A stretch of DNA of 14,073 nucleotides, taken from NCBI GenBank assembly GCA_905235495.1, contig CAJOMK010000099.1:1-14073 (forward strand), read 5' to 3'. The position numbers were made by a program, and so were the translations under genes. Positions 13,783 to 14,073 of this stretch are shown piece after piece (position 1 is the first letter of the stretch; the number at the start of each line of letters is the position of its first letter). The notes below the pieces were generated by a model. It was given only the letters and a program-made list of their open reading frames with translations. It was not told the DNA's origin and did no database searches. The DNA comes from an uncultured Methanobrevibacter sp. Its GTDB lineage: Archaea > Methanobacteriota > Methanobacteria > Methanobacteriales > Methanobacteriaceae.

Positions 13783-14073
13783 ATGAGAAGTCTTTTATCA
13801 GTGAGTGATATTGAAGATGAAGTCACAAGAATCTTGGATATTGCAAGTGACTTCAAAGCAGGAAAGATGGAGGAAAAACATCTTGAGAATCAGAAATTAG
13901 CTATGATTTTCCAAAAATCATCTACCAGAACAAGAGTTTCCTTCGAAGTTGGAATGTATGAATTAGGTGGAACCGCATTGTTCCTCTCTACCAATGACAT
14001 CCAATTGGGAAGAGGAGAGCCAATCAAGGATACCGCAAAGGTATTGTCCAGATTCTGTGATGCAATCATGATC
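13783..14073 (+). CDS. argF: Ornithine carbamoyltransferase (5' part, cut by window end)
   Basis: ArgF transfers the carbamoyl group from carbamoyl phosphate to ornithine, making citrulline for arginine synthesis. The 97 codons in the window cover the first third of the carbamoyl-phosphate domain. MRSLLSVSDIEDEVTRILD begins as the archaeal enzymes do. SSTRTR (residues 46-51) is the carbamoyl-phosphate-binding signature shared with aspartate carbamoyltransferase, and VSFEVGMYELGGTALFLS follows it. LGRGEPIKDTAKVLSRF (from about residue 77) favours ornithine over aspartate carbamoyltransferase. The HPCQ and HCLP motifs lie beyond the window. The start has AAGGAG 5 nt upstream. The frame is open to the window end with no defect. 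Confidence 0.93.
   Translation, partial: MRSLLSVSDIEDEVTRILDIASDFKAGKMEEKHLENQKLAMIFQKSSTRTRVSFEVGMYELGGTALFLSTNDIQLGRGEPIKDTAKVLSRFCDAIMI

Overview
The window looks like a chromosomal segment of a gut-type Methanobrevibacter or a close relative (Methanobacteriales, Archaea). The support is a methanogenesis marker protein 12 gene, AT-rich intergenic DNA, archaeal TATA/BRE promoter elements (best case upstream of position 7041), ribosome binding sites of the GGTGA/GGAG type, U-tract terminators, and a UppP-type phosphatase that fits a pseudomurein-walled methanogen. No insertion sequence, phage gene, CRISPR array or replication origin was seen.

Layout: 1-33 is the 5' half of a tRNA-Pro on the minus strand, cut by the window edge just before the anticodon. 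Then come ilvE (+, 338-1257, frameshifted), uppP (+, 1449-2273), methanogenesis marker 12 (-, 2571-3572), a repeat-rich gap, ilvC (-, 4049-5044), two tandem MATE transporters (+; the first, 5439-6837, carries two frameshifts and the second, 7041-8432, is intact), ilvN (-, 8571-9055, frameshifted), ilvB (-, 9056-10753), purD (+, 11040-12356), an unrecognised gene (+, 12538-13564, two frameshifts), and the first 97 codons of argF (+, from 13783).

The theme is branched-chain amino acid synthesis. IlvB with IlvN makes acetohydroxy acids, IlvC reduces and isomerises them, and IlvE does the final transamination; only the IlvD dehydratase is absent. Read on the minus strand the order is ilvB-ilvN-(MATE pair, inverted)-ilvC, which looks like an ilvBNC cluster split by the transporter pair. 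purD and argF are ordinary purine and arginine biosynthesis genes.

The main anomaly is six frameshifts in four of eleven protein genes, all in the same direction. Each needs net addition of 1 nt (mod 3) to restore the frame. Four are most simply one missing base in a short A or G run, and the ilvE and ilvN sites fit losses of 4 and 7 nt. Because both inactivated ilv genes sit beside intact partners, under-called bases in a draft assembly is the leading explanation, with true gene decay second. I found no convincing undescribed multi-gene system. The less-explained signals are an orphan strong promoter and two direct-repeat pairs between ilvC and marker 12, inverted repeats over ilvC and uppP promoter regions, and a comparatively GC-rich element after ilvN.
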